From NCBI RefSeq assembly GCF_003751385.1, contig NZ_RJVA01000015.1, positions 1-64,000 on the forward strand: a stretch of 64,000 nucleotides of DNA, given 5' to 3'. Position 1 is the stretch's first letter, and the number at the start of each line of letters is the position of its first letter. The notes beneath the pieces are model-generated. The model saw only the letters and a list, made by a program, of their open reading frames with translations, was not told the DNA's origin and did not search any database. The DNA is from Desulfosoma caldarium. Its GTDB lineage: Bacteria > Desulfobacterota > Syntrophobacteria > Syntrophobacterales > DSM-9756. Made by a program: the position numbers and the translations under genes. Of this stretch, positions 28,294-37,261 are shown in pieces.

Positions 28294-28848
28294 TCAAGCT
28301 TGATGTCTTTTGTGAAGCTGTTCCATAAGATCATGAAACGCCTGGTGCTTGCCAGACCCGATGCGCTCGCGCTCCAGTCGACCAAAAGCTTCATGGAGGT
28401 CTTCGTCTTCAGAAGGTCCAAGACGCGCCTCGGCCATGGCAAACAAGAGGTTCTCCTCCTTGTTGATATGGTTTCTTAAAAGCACATCGTATCGGCCCGC
28501 CGTCTCCTGCAAGAGAGAACGCCCTTTGGAACCTCCCGCCCGAATGAGGGCTCTCGCATCTTCCAGCTTGGCAACAAGAGCTCTCCCCTGTTGATGTTCG
28601 GCCAACATCACACCGATGGGACCGCCCTCTCGCAGCACGCCAACCGCTTCCAACGCCGGAAAAAGAAAATCTTCTTCCTTTCCGTGATGGCAGCGGTCCA
28701 CAAAAACCTTGAAGAACTCCAACAGGCCATCCAAATCCCCCTCGAGGACCTTCTCCTCACGGCCGATCTTTGCGCTCAACGTTTTCAGGATTTCGAGCAT
28801 GCTTTCGATGCCCCTGTGTTCACTTTTCAATTCATCGATGGATTTCAT
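28294..28848 (-). CDS. Hemerythrin-domain protein
   Basis: 184 residues from the ATG at 28848 (AGGAGGG 6 nt upstream; the overlapping ATG at 28854 is too close to it). Di-iron hemerythrin ligands are visible as ELKSEHRGIE, then FVDRCHHGKEEDFLFPAL (His and Glu pairs), AEHQQGRAL and RNHINKEENLLFAM. Binds O2, or possibly NO or iron, in the cytoplasm. Same strand as and downstream of the flavodiiron protein by 40 bp, so probably one oxygen/NO-defence operon. Confidence 0.92.
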   Translation of the reverse strand: MKSIDELKSEHRGIESMLEILKTLSAKIGREEKVLEGDLDGLLEFFKVFVDRCHHGKEEDFLFPALEAVGVLREGGPIGVMLAEHQQGRALVAKLEDARALIRAGGSKGRSLLQETAGRYDVLLRNHINKEENLLFAMAEARLGPSEDEDLHEAFGRLERERIGSGKHQAFHDLMEQLHKRHQA

Positions 28849-28887
28849 GACCATCCCTCCTTATGAACTGGCTCGCCACGGCCCGGT

Positions 28888-30066
28888 TCAGGAAAATCCG
28901 TTTTCGCGATGCTTCGACGCGATGGTCGAGGCCAGTCGGTCTAGGGCTTCGAAATCTTTATAGGTTGGCAACCCCTTGCACAGCACGGGATCCAAAACCT
29001 CCACCTTGAGGTTGAAAAACATGCTGGACAGCATCTCCACGGTCTTCCCTCCCCATCCATAAGAACCAATCACGGACAAGAGTTTTGCTTTCGGCCGAAG
29101 GGCATTGGCGACAAATGCGGCGTAAGCGGCTAGAGGGTGAGGACCGGCCAAAACCGTCGGTGTCGCGACAACCAGCGTTGCGGCATCCACCAGCGCCATG
29201 GCGAGTTTTCCAATATCGGCGACGGTCAGGTTGAACGGTTCCACGGCAACGCCTTGTAAGGCCAGAGCCGAAATGAAGTGGTCCACCATGCGCCGGGTGC
29301 TGTCGTGCATGGATACAAAGGGAAGCACCACCAGGTTTCTTGGTGGGTTGGAAATCCAACTTCGATAGGCTTCTATAATCCAGGACGGATCATCAAGGAT
29401 TTGGCCATGACTCGGAGCGATCATACGAAGGTCCAGGGCTTTGACCTTTTCAAGGTTCTTTGCAATGACCGCTCGAAAAGGCATCATGATCTCAGCGAAG
29501 TACCTCTTGAAAGCCTCACGGACCTGCCCCTGATCGACCACGAAAAGATCGCTCGAGGCGATGTGCGAGCCGAAAAAGTCGCAACTGAAAAGGATGCCCT
29601 CTTCGGGCAGGTAGGTCACCATAGTTTCCGGCCAATGAACCCAGGGCGTGTGCAGGAACTTTAAGGTGCGATCCCCTAGACTAAGAGTGTCCCCGTCATC
29701 CACGGTTACGAAGACATTTTCGGGAAGGTAAAGCAGGTCCTCAAGCATGCCCTTCGCCTTGGGAGTGCAGACCACTTTCGCTTTCGGAAAGCGTTCCAGG
29801 ACAAGCGGGATGGTTCCTGAGTGATCCTGTTCGGCATGGTGCGATACAATGAAATCGAGATCCTGAGCCCCGTCAAGTTGGGCGAGCAGCTTTGGAGCCA
29901 TGGGGGGATCGACGGTGTCCAGCAAAGCCGTCTTTTCGCTTCCCCGAACCAGGTAGGCATTGTAGGAAGTGCCGTCGGGAAGTGGTATGAGAGCGTCAAA
30001 GAGACGCCGATCCCAATCCACGGCACCCAGCCAGAAAACCCTTTCGGTGATTTTTCTTTGATCCAT
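28888..30066 (-). CDS. fprA: Flavodiiron protein (FprA-type NO/O2 reductase)
   Basis: 392 residues: metallo-beta-lactamase-like di-iron domain (1-250) with HHAEQDHSG as the metal-binding H-x-E-x-D-H motif and later HTPWVHWPETM and SHGQILDD ligands, then a flavodoxin domain (about 252-392; VLPFVSMHDSTRRMVDHFIS, TPTVLAGPHP, GSYGWGGK). Reduces O2 to water and/or NO to N2O in anaerobes. Transcribed after a ferredoxin (149 bp upstream), a plausible reductant, and before hemerythrin. The FMN loop reads SMHDST rather than the usual SMYGxT. Confidence 0.93.
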   Translation of the reverse strand: MDQRKITERVFWLGAVDWDRRLFDALIPLPDGTSYNAYLVRGSEKTALLDTVDPPMAPKLLAQLDGAQDLDFIVSHHAEQDHSGTIPLVLERFPKAKVVCTPKAKGMLEDLLYLPENVFVTVDDGDTLSLGDRTLKFLHTPWVHWPETMVTYLPEEGILFSCDFFGSHIASSDLFVVDQGQVREAFKRYFAEIMMPFRAVIAKNLEKVKALDLRMIAPSHGQILDDPSWIIEAYRSWISNPPRNLVVLPFVSMHDSTRRMVDHFISALALQGVAVEPFNLTVADIGKLAMALVDAATLVVATPTVLAGPHPLAAYAAFVANALRPKAKLLSVIGSYGWGGKTVEMLSSMFFNLKVEVLDPVLCKGLPTYKDFEALDRLASTIASKHRENGFS

Positions 30067-30215
30067 CAGCGTGCTCCTTTCCCGTGGTTGTTGGGCAAAA
30101 GCCTATCGGCCACAAGCGCGGCACATCCCGGCGTTCAAATGGCCCCACAAAGCAGCTTCGAGCTCACCCTCCACGGGTTTAAACCATCTGCCATGCAGCA
30201 TCCTCACGCATGGGC

Positions 30216-30410
30216 TCAGTCTTCCCAGCTAATGCATTCGGCCGGACAGGACGCCATGGCCTCTTCAATGCAGGCCTCATCGCCCGCAGCCTCGTCCAGC
30301 ACATAGGCTTTTTCTTTGTCCGAATCCATCGCAAACACGTGAGGGCAGAGCTCCACGCAGGTTTCACAACCCAAACAGCATTCCTCGTCCAGAGCAATCC
30401 TGCGTTCCAT
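30216..30410 (-). CDS. Single [4Fe-4S] ferredoxin, Desulfovibrio type
   Basis: 64 residues from the ATG at 30410 (AAGGAGG upstream). Cys12, Cys15, Cys18 and Cys22 (C-x2-C-x2-C-x3-CP) with a distal CP pair in the C-terminal ASCPAECI segment; overall like the ferredoxin I of Desulfovibrio. Low-potential electron carrier. It has a 16-bp palindrome 45-60 bp upstream of its start that recurs ahead of cooS, and is followed by fprA on the same strand, so it may serve CO dehydrogenase, the flavodiiron protein or both. Confidence 0.93.
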   Translation of the reverse strand: MERRIALDEECCLGCETCVELCPHVFAMDSDKEKAYVLDEAAGDEACIEEAMASCPAECISWED

Positions 30411-30454
30411 GTCGCGCCTCCTTTCTCGCCCACTCGTGGCAACCACGTTGAGAT

Positions 30455-30470
30455 GTGAATTTGCTTTCAC
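30455..30470. promoter_or_regulatory. Palindromic operator-like site, ferredoxin copy
   Basis: GTGAATTTGCTTTCAC, i.e. GTGAA-N6-TTCAC, 45 bp upstream of the ferredoxin start. The same half-sites and spacing occur at 41844-41859 between cooS and tetR, and both sites are followed by TTC in the same relative direction. Confidence 0.5.
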
Positions 30471-30491
30471 TTCGCGACTTTGATAATTCAA

Positions 30492-30850
30492 CTCCAGACC
30501 CCTGTCAACGGGGCGAAGGTATTTTTATCTCTGTCATTCATGGAATTTGAAAAGATATAAAAGGTGTCATGCGACGGTTTTTAAGGAGAAATAGGATTCA
30601 CCTGTGGGTACTTTGAGTCGACGCTTTCCTTTTGAAGGGGCTGGGTGCCTAGGCGTCTTTCATAGAACCGTCATGGGTGTCGGCAATCGGAAATGGGTGA
30701 AGTGAAGGCGCCGCGTAGCACAGCGTGAAGGTTTGTATTTTGAAGCACCGCAGAGCCTCCGGTGAAGCCTTCGCTACAGAAAGATTCCCAAGGGTCCAAA
30801 ATTGTTGAAATCAGGCATGCCCATAGCGGAAAGAAAGGTGGTGATTTTCC
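30492..30850. other. Gap between ferredoxin and small Cys-rich ORF
   Basis: AT-rich stretch near 30540-30590 (AAAAGATATAAAAGG) could hold a rightward promoter for the small ORF at 30851. No gene seen. Confidence 0.3.
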
Positions 30851-31015
30851 ATGCCCCACTGTGGCCTCTGTGGAGCCGAGGCGCCGCCACAGCCTTGCGT
30901 CACGGAAAAAGGGCAATGCGATCTGTGGGGGCGAAAAGCCGTTCTGGCGGAGGACAAGAACAAGGAAAAAACCGAGAAGTGTGCATGCAGCGCACCGCAT
31001 TCGCCTTGTCCGTAA
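30851..31015 (+). CDS. 54-residue cysteine-rich microprotein
   Basis: ATG with AAGGTGG upstream opens a 54-codon frame. The product begins MPHCGLCGAE and contains eight cysteines: C-x2-C, two single Cys, C-x-C near residue 44 and a final Cys. The middle is Lys/Glu-rich. Cysteine spacing suggests metal or cluster binding, but I recognise no family. It lies alone on the plus strand in the gap between two minus-strand genes, the ferredoxin and the MerA-like reductase. The ribosome site and high Cys density argue for a real gene; small size argues for caution. Confidence 0.5.
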   Translation: MPHCGLCGAEAPPQPCVTEKGQCDLWGRKAVLAEDKNKEKTEKCACSAPHSPCP

Positions 31016-31106
31016 AGGACACATTTCGGGCACCTGTGGGCTTGCGCATGCCCCAGTTCCGGACTCCGGTGGAGGTTTGCGTGCGGGCACGGTCCCGCCT
31101 GCCGCT

Positions 31107-32651
31107 TCACATCGGCTTCCACAGACGCCAAGCCATGATCTTGGTGAGAAGCCTTTTGATTGATGGGGTGATCCGCGATCGGTTGTAGAGATCGCCGACC
31201 TTGCGCAGGGCTTCCCCCACGGTGGGGTAAGGGTGAATGGCGGCGGCCAGACCCTTGAGGCCGATTCGATGCGTCATGGCCAAGCTCAGCTCCCCGATGA
31301 GGTCCCCGGCGTTGGATGCCACAATGGTCGCCCCCAGGATACGATCGGAACCTTTCCGCACATGCACTCGAACCAACCCTTCGGCGCAGTCTTCCAGGAC
31401 GGCGCGATCCACTTCCGAGAGGGGAAGCGTCAAGGTCTGCACCGGTATGCCTTGGTGCCGAGCTTCTTTTTCATAGAGCCCCACGTGAGCGATTTCCGGA
31501 TCCGTATAGGTGCACCAAGGAATGGTGAGGGCACTGGCCTTGGCTCGACCCCAAAAAAGGGCGTTTTGAATCACGATGCGGGCCATGAAATCGGCCGCAT
31601 GGGTGAACTGGTAGGGGGAACACACATCCCCTGCCGCATAGATCCTCGGATTAGTGGTTCGAAGGCCGTCGTCCACCACCACACCCTTGGGTGTCGCATC
31701 CACCCCCACGCGTTCCAGATCCAGTCCTTCCAGGTTGGGGGCTCGACCCACCGCCACCAGAAGCCGGTCCACCGCCACACGGGTCGCCCGGCCGTGGGTG
31801 TGCACATGCATGCGCACGGATCCGCCCTTCCCCGGTTCCAGGACCAGGTCCCGCCCGCAGCATAAAAGCTCCACGCCGTCAGCTTCCATGGCCTTCAAGA
31901 CGACAGCCGACGCATCCGAATCTTCGCGCGGCAGAATGCCGTGTGCCGCTTCCACCACAAAGACCTTGGATCCGAGTCGGGCAAAGGCTTGCGCCATTTC
32001 GCAGCCGATAGGGCCGGCGCCGATGATGCCGAATCGTTTGGGAAGTTCCGTGAGCGAAAAGAGCGTTTCATGGGTGAGGTGGGGCACCCTGTTGAGGCCG
32101 GGTATGGGCGGAACCGCCGCTCGAGCCCCGGTGGCGATGACGGCCTTGTGAAACCGCAGTCGGGTCCCGTCCACATCCACCGTTTCCGAATCCACGAAGC
32201 GGGCGTTTCCGAAAAAGATGTCCACACCCAAGTCGGCAAAGCGCTGAGCGCAATCGTTTGAGGCAATGGAGGCTCGAAGGCGCCTCATGCGTTCCATGAC
32301 CTGGGAAAAGTCCACCCGGGCGCCTTGCCGCACGTGGATGCCAAAACGGTGAGCTTTGCGAACGCTCGCGGCGGCCCGGGACGCCGCGATGATGGCCTTG
32401 GAAGGGACGCAGCCCACGTTGAGGCAGTCGCCGCCCAAGAGGTGCCTTTCCACCAGGGCCACTTTGGCGCCCAGGCCGGCGGCTCCGGCGGCGGTCACCA
32501 GCCCAGCGGTGCCCGCTCCGATAACCACCAGGTTATAGCGAAAGGCCGGTACGGGAGGCTTCCAATCCGCGGGGCGGATCAACGCAGCCAGTTCTCGATT
32601 CCACTCATCCCATGGCTCCAGTTGGATCCAGCGCTCTTTCAAAGGGCTCAT
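31107..32651 (-). CDS. MerA-like FAD pyridine-nucleotide disulfide oxidoreductase
   Basis: About 514 residues from the ATG at 32651 (purine-rich GAAGAAGAA upstream; an upstream start at 32756 would add an unrelated 35-residue leader). Dinucleotide fold VVIGAGTAGLVTAAGAAG, redox-active disulfide GGDCLNVGCVPSKA, NAD(P) site IIGAGPIGCEMAQAF, FAD motif IYAAGDV, and C-terminal interface HPYPTVGEA where lipoamide-type enzymes have HAHPT. No N-terminal mercury-binding domain and no vicinal C-terminal cysteines, so mercury reduction is doubtful; this is the mercuric-reductase-like group often linked to small membrane proteins. Substrate unknown. It follows the large radical SAM fusion gene by 219 bp on the same strand. 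Confidence 0.88.
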   Translation of the reverse strand: MSPLKERWIQLEPWDEWNRELAALIRPADWKPPVPAFRYNLVVIGAGTAGLVTAAGAAGLGAKVALVERHLLGGDCLNVGCVPSKAIIAASRAAASVRKAHRFGIHVRQGARVDFSQVMERMRRLRASIASNDCAQRFADLGVDIFFGNARFVDSETVDVDGTRLRFHKAVIATGARAAVPPIPGLNRVPHLTHETLFSLTELPKRFGIIGAGPIGCEMAQAFARLGSKVFVVEAAHGILPREDSDASAVVLKAMEADGVELLCCGRDLVLEPGKGGSVRMHVHTHGRATRVAVDRLLVAVGRAPNLEGLDLERVGVDATPKGVVVDDGLRTTNPRIYAAGDVCSPYQFTHAADFMARIVIQNALFWGRAKASALTIPWCTYTDPEIAHVGLYEKEARHQGIPVQTLTLPLSEVDRAVLEDCAEGLVRVHVRKGSDRILGATIVASNAGDLIGELSLAMTHRIGLKGLAAAIHPYPTVGEALRKVGDLYNRSRITPSIKRLLTKIMAWRLWKPM

Positions 32652-32870
32652 GGTTTCTTCTTCACCTTGCGTTCCCATACCTCTTGGGTGGCTTGTCGGG
32701 ACCGATGACGTGCCCTTCACCCACCTCTTCAACCCCGCCGGGGCCTTTGTTCGCATCGTGTGCCGATCCTAAAAGCCATCGAAGCACACCGCTTTTCCGC
32801 GGGATGGACCCGCGCCCTTTTTTCTTCAATTCTGGAAGCTTAGCCCTTAGCGCTGAACGCCCATTCCAGC

Positions 32871-35800
32871 TTACGCCAAGAGTCCCTCACCGACGCGACC
32901 GTTAAGGCTTCTCATGACCGGGCATCGAGCCCCCTCGCATTCAAGGTTTCTGGCCTGCTGGCGGCACTTGAGCGTGTGGTTGGCCGAAAGACTCCGGCCT
33001 AGAAACGGTTCGGAAAGTTCCGCGGCCTTCTTGAGAGCGATCCAGGAGTCACGCTGGCAGCAGCGGGCCGCATCCAGAGAGGAAATCGCCGCCAAGGCCG
33101 CCAGGGTGGCCTGCTGGGCCACGCAGCGTTGCCGACCTTTGACCGGATTGGCTTCCAGCAGAATGGAAAAGGCGATCCCGACCCCCACCGCCGCGCCGCA
33201 ACAGCCCATGAACCCGCAGGATCCTCCGGGAACCTGGGATCCACGGCGAAGGGCTGAGCGGATAGCCTCGTCGCTCACCGCTTCCCCTGCATTGCGGGAA
33301 GCGGTCACAATGACGGCGGGCACCAGTGCGTGGTGTTCGGGTCCATGAACGGGCATGGCCGGGTGCCGGCGGATTTTGTCCATGAGCAAGATCAGGTCCG
33401 TTTCGTTGGAAGAAAGGCACAGGTGTTCCATGACCGCCAGGGCGTCCCCGGAATGGCAGGCATCGCAGACGAAGTGACCCTTGACGCAGTGGGCCGACGA
33501 CAAGAACCGATCCCCGCAGTAGGTGCACGTCTGCAAACGTTCGGACGGTGCGTAGCAAAGAGGTTCTCCGCACACCATGCAGCCGGAACGGCGCCGAAGC
33601 GCAATGCTTTGACCAGTTGTCAGACTGGATGAAACGGGCGTTCGCCGCATCGGCGCAACGGAACCGGTGGCGGCCCGGTCTTCCGGCCGAGCGCACGCGC
33701 AGCCGCCTTCTCCTTGCCGGTTTGTCACGGCGCCCGCATCGTCCAAAATCCACAATTGGTCATCCAGAATTTCCGCTTCCGACGTCGGAATATGTTCCAC
33801 GGAGCCGGGCCTGAGCGTCTTGCCGCCAAAAGTCTGAACCAAGGCAAAGGGGCCTGGATAGAGGACGGAAACGGTGTCTGCGTCCGCTTCTTTTCGGGCT
33901 TCAAAAGTGAGGCTGTAGAAGCGATGGCCGCGCACCGTGCGGTAGGGAAATCTTTTAAGAAAACGAATCGTCTGAAAGCCGGATTCTTCCAGAAGACCCA
34001 CAAGATCCCTTTGCGTGAGCGCGCCGGCGAGGCATTCGCCGTGAAGCACGGGGTCGTTTCGAATGGACGAATCGGGGTCGGTGTCGCACACGACGTCGGA
34101 AACCACCAGCCGTCCGCCCGGCCGCAGTACGCGATAGATTTCTTGAAAGGCGCCGCGTTTGTCGCTGGACAAGTTGAGCACGCAGTTGGAAACGACCACA
34201 TGCGCCGTATGGTCTTTCAGAGGAAGGCTTTCCAAAAGGGCACGGCAAAAGGCCATGTTGTCATAGCCAAGGCGCTTCACCGTGGCGCGAGCTCCCTCCC
34301 GAGCTCGCTGCAGCATGGCTTCCAGCATGTCGATGCCGATAACGCGCCCATTTTGCCCCACCTGCTTGGCCGCCATAAAGCATTCCAGGCCACTTCCACA
34401 GCCCAGATCCACCACCGTCTCACCCTCTTGAAGTTCGGCATCCACCACGGGACTGCCGCATCCGTAGCCGCGAAACCGGTATTTTTCCGGAACGTGAGCC
34501 ATCCATTCCACAGGGTAGGTCGCGGGATTGAGAATGTCCAACTTGGGGCGCACCGCAGCTTCGGCATAAAAGTCTCGCACGACGGACAGGCTCGATGGAG
34601 AAGCCAGAGCCAACAGGCAGTTGGAATGGGTGAAAGTGACCCCATGGTCAGCCTTTGCACAACTTTGCAGGACGTCTCCCATCTTGAGCCTCAGTGCGGG
34701 CCGATGGGTGACGGCGGGTTCCGAAGCGCGACGCACGATGAGCCATTGTGCCAGCCTTTCGTAGAGATCCATGTAGGGGTCGGCGCCCAGAAATCGGCCG
34801 GCAGCCAGGTAGCTGTGGTCCGAATCGCCTCCTCCCAAAAGGAAGCGCAGCGGATGCTCGAGCGCTGCAACCGTTTCCCGCCGAATTCGCTCAAAGACGG
34901 AGCTCTTCTTCCAGGCCTTTTCCAGGCCGTGAGGCCACGGGACCGCCAGTTCGGCAAGGCCCACCAGAGCCGCCGACGGATAAAGGTTTCCGTCGGGGCC
35001 GAGAGCCAACGATTCCCAGGCCATGCCGGTGCCGTCATGACGCGTTCCCGGCGGTGAAAAGACCTGGGAGGCAAGCGCTCGCACATTGTCCACCGAAACG
35101 CCCAGGAGTTCGGCGCGTTCAACGGTTCGGCGCACGGCATCGAAGAGTTCATCAGTGGGAACGAATTCGTTCGGCACACCTCGACCCCGCACGAAATACC
35201 ACATGAAGTGGATGTTGGATGCGCCCAGGTCTCGTGCCACGTCCGCGAGGTGCGACACGTCGGCCAGGTTCGATCGAGTGGGACACATGGACAGAGTGAA
35301 TGGAAAACCCCTGCGGGAAAGGGCTCGCAGTTCGCGAACCGTTCGTGAAAAGGCGCCTTTGCCGCGCACGGCATCATGGCGCTTTTCCAGGCCGTCCAGG
35401 CTCACTTGAAGGTGCAGCCTTTCGGGATTCCACCGGTGTCTTGTCAGGACGGCTCGGGCGCCCAACGCATTGGTGAGCACCACCACATGGGTATCCGGCA
35501 GGCGAAGAATTTCATGAACTATGGCGGGAAATTCGCGATAAACGAAGGGCTCACCCCCGGTGAGGGCAAAGAGGCGGCAGCCCAGTGCGTGGGCCTGGCG
35601 GACGGCTTGGAGTGCCACGTTCGTCGAAAGCTCTCGAGACCGAGACGGCGAAGCTGCAAAAAGGCAATGGGTGCAGGACAGATTGCAGCGGTCCGTGAGA
35701 TGGATCCAGAACTCCTTGAGACCGTTCAGGCGCAGCACGTCCCCTCGCCCCGTATAATCGGAAGGGCACCCGTCGGGAAGACGCTCTCGAAAGCGAGCGC

Positions 35801-35957
35801 CTTCCGGAGTTTCGAGAACACTCGGGTCTTTCAGCGCTTTTTGAAGAAGACGGTCGGCCGCTTCGTTGGGAACGAACCAGCAGGGCGGATCGGGCCGAAC
35901 ATAAACGGGAATGTCTTCCCAAAAAAGTCGCCGCCATTCGTGAGGTTCAAAGGGCAT
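32871..35957 (-). CDS. Radical SAM / ArsM-like methyltransferase / Cys-rich (DUF5714-like) fusion
   Basis: 1028 residues, three modules in one frame. (1) Radical SAM domain, about 80-290: cluster motif Cys91-x3-Cys95-x2-Cys98 in LTDRCNLSCTHC, SAM motif LTGGEPF (132-138). (2) Class I methyltransferase, about 490-680: motif I VVDLGCGSG (515-523), SNCVLNLSSDK (590-600), GECLAGAL (640-647). Cys500, Cys592 and Cys642 match the positions of the arsenite-binding cysteines of ArsM. (3) Cys-rich C-terminus, about 790-1015, with CMVCGEPLC, CTYCG, HCVKGHFVCDAC and GGSCGFMGCCGAAVG, resembling DUF5714. A short Cys-containing linker (GGCACA, 751-756) separates 2 and 3. The reaction is unknown; the layout suggests methylation or radical alkylation of a metalloid or thiol-bound substrate held by the last domain. 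Upstream of the MerA-like reductase. Confidence 0.85.
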   Translation of the reverse strand: MPFEPHEWRRLFWEDIPVYVRPDPPCWFVPNEAADRLLQKALKDPSVLETPEGARFRERLPDGCPSDYTGRGDVLRLNGLKEFWIHLTDRCNLSCTHCLFAASPSRSRELSTNVALQAVRQAHALGCRLFALTGGEPFVYREFPAIVHEILRLPDTHVVVLTNALGARAVLTRHRWNPERLHLQVSLDGLEKRHDAVRGKGAFSRTVRELRALSRRGFPFTLSMCPTRSNLADVSHLADVARDLGASNIHFMWYFVRGRGVPNEFVPTDELFDAVRRTVERAELLGVSVDNVRALASQVFSPPGTRHDGTGMAWESLALGPDGNLYPSAALVGLAELAVPWPHGLEKAWKKSSVFERIRRETVAALEHPLRFLLGGGDSDHSYLAAGRFLGADPYMDLYERLAQWLIVRRASEPAVTHRPALRLKMGDVLQSCAKADHGVTFTHSNCLLALASPSSLSVVRDFYAEAAVRPKLDILNPATYPVEWMAHVPEKYRFRGYGCGSPVVDAELQEGETVVDLGCGSGLECFMAAKQVGQNGRVIGIDMLEAMLQRAREGARATVKRLGYDNMAFCRALLESLPLKDHTAHVVVSNCVLNLSSDKRGAFQEIYRVLRPGGRLVVSDVVCDTDPDSSIRNDPVLHGECLAGALTQRDLVGLLEESGFQTIRFLKRFPYRTVRGHRFYSLTFEARKEADADTVSVLYPGPFALVQTFGGKTLRPGSVEHIPTSEAEILDDQLWILDDAGAVTNRQGEGGCACARPEDRAATGSVAPMRRTPVSSSLTTGQSIALRRRSGCMVCGEPLCYAPSERLQTCTYCGDRFLSSAHCVKGHFVCDACHSGDALAVMEHLCLSSNETDLILLMDKIRRHPAMPVHGPEHHALVPAVIVTASRNAGEAVSDEAIRSALRRGSQVPGGSCGFMGCCGAAVGVGIAFSILLEANPVKGRQRCVAQQATLAALAAISSLDAARCCQRDSWIALKKAAELSEPFLGRSLSANHTLKCRQQARNLECEGARCPVMRSLNGRVGEGLLA

Positions 35958-36806
35958 CGATCAACTCCTCGGTGCTTTGGGCAAGTGGAAAACAATTCCG
36001 GGAAATCTCCTCAGCCGCACTCTCACCGCGCTTTACCTTCATCTGCTAATCATTCTGTGCCGCAAATGCCCGCAGGCGGTGGGCTGTGACGTGCCCTCCA
36101 GGAAACTCCAATCCTCAAGAAACGATTTCATGGCTTCGTCGTGTCCAGTTCCGCTTTCTTCGTTCGGTCCTCGTGAAGCGTCATACTGCTCGGTCCCCCC
36201 CTTCCCGTGTTCCATCGTTGGGCTGATCCGAGTTGTCTTGCCTTTGAACCTTCCGGTGCAGTGCCGCTCTGGCCATCCTGTGAGCCCTCATCGGCCCGGT
36301 CATAACTTGGGGTAAGGACGCCGAGTGTGACTGCGCCGGTTTGCGCCAGGGCCAGGTCCGATCCCGAAAAGTGCACAAAGACGCAGGTGAAACCCACGCC
36401 CGTGACGCCAAAGTTAAGGATTGGCAGCAAGGGACGGCTGCGGAAGAAGACGGCCGCATGAAGTGCCATTCACAAGAACCGCTGCCCCGACCAAGGCTCC
36501 TGGGCACTTCGGTGTGAAGGATCATCAAAAGCGAAAGGCGTTCATCCTCCTGAAACAGCCACGCCGCATAGGGAACCGCGAAGATCCTTATAGGCAAGGG
36601 TGATTCGAAAGATCAAGAACGGCGCAAATCATGGCCTTGGAATGCTGTGAGACAAAGGGACGACTGAAGCCATGAACGCCGTGTGGACCACGGGCTTTGA
36701 AGCTTAGTCATGGGATCATAATTGCTGCAGGTCGACGTTCTTGTCCCTGAGTGGCCACGGATTTTAGAAAAGGGCATGAAAATCGGCTTTCAAAAGGATT
36801 GAACTC
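35958..36806. other. Long gap with possible antiporter remnant
   Basis: No intact gene. On the minus strand near 36300-36469 a frame contains FGVTGVGFTCVFVHFSGSD followed by LALAQTGAV, which resembles the GAPDLAxTQ helix of MnhA/MbhD-type antiporter subunits; it lacks a start and breaks into low-complexity sequence, so I call it only a possible remnant. The rest shows nothing. Confidence 0.25.
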
Positions 36807-37055
36807 ATGGCCGAATCCTCTCTTTCTGTGAACGAAAACGAACTCAGACACTGGATCGCCCCGCATGTGACCGAGGTGCTTCGAGACAAGGCGGACGCGC
36901 TGTTTTACGAAAAGATTGCCGCTTTTGTGTCGAAAAATGAGCCGCGTGCCCGCGAATTGGCCCTCAGAAAAAAGGTCGGTCGCATGGAAGAAGAAATCAA
37001 GGCCTTGCCGGAAATTCACATGGCTCACTTCAACGCTGCGGAAAAAGCGCTTTAA
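36807..37055 (+). CDS. Small helical protein, function unknown
   Basis: 82 residues, ATG with AAAGGA upstream. Predicted mostly alpha-helical and amphipathic (RHWIAPHVTEVLRDKADALF, KKVGRMEEEIKALPEIHMAH), no cysteine, no membrane segment. I do not recognise the family. It is followed by a long gap with a strong terminator hairpin at 37238. Confidence 0.6.
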   Translation: MAESSLSVNENELRHWIAPHVTEVLRDKADALFYEKIAAFVSKNEPRARELALRKKVGRMEEEIKALPEIHMAHFNAAEKAL

Positions 37056-37209
37056 AGCCATGGATAACCAACTGACCATGGATCAGTGAATCATGCGGTT
37101 GGGATTTTCCGTTATGGTGGCCTCGATGAGCCTCCTAAGAATTTGGCCCTTACCCTGTATTCAACAAGGTTTTACTCGTTGATACCGGAGGGTGAGTTCC
37201 TCCAGTTTT

Positions 37210-37230
37210 GCGCGGGCCAGAGGCCCGCGC
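37210..37230. repeat. Perfect 9-bp hairpin
   Basis: GCGCGGGCC-AGA-GGCCCGCGC, a perfect 9-bp stem with a 3-nt loop and no T-tract. It lies 7 bp before the terminator at 37238, so the two form a paired hairpin structure in rightward RNA. Confidence 0.7.
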
Positions 37231-37237
37231 TCCCAGG

Positions 37238-37261
37238 AAGGACCCTCTCCGTCCTTTTTTT
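37238..37261 (+). terminator. Rho-independent terminator
   Basis: Stem AAGGAC / GTCCTT with loop CCTCTCC and a run of Ts to 37261. Ends rightward transcription from the gene at 36807. Confidence 0.7.

Noticed and set aside
31107-32651. Calling the disulfide oxidoreductase a true mercuric reductase
   Set aside because: No mercury-binding N-terminal domain, no C-terminal vicinal cysteines and no mer genes nearby.
33714-35057. 447-codon plus-strand ORF opposite the radical SAM fusion
   Set aside because: Antisense shadow of a high-GC gene; no domain or ribosome site.
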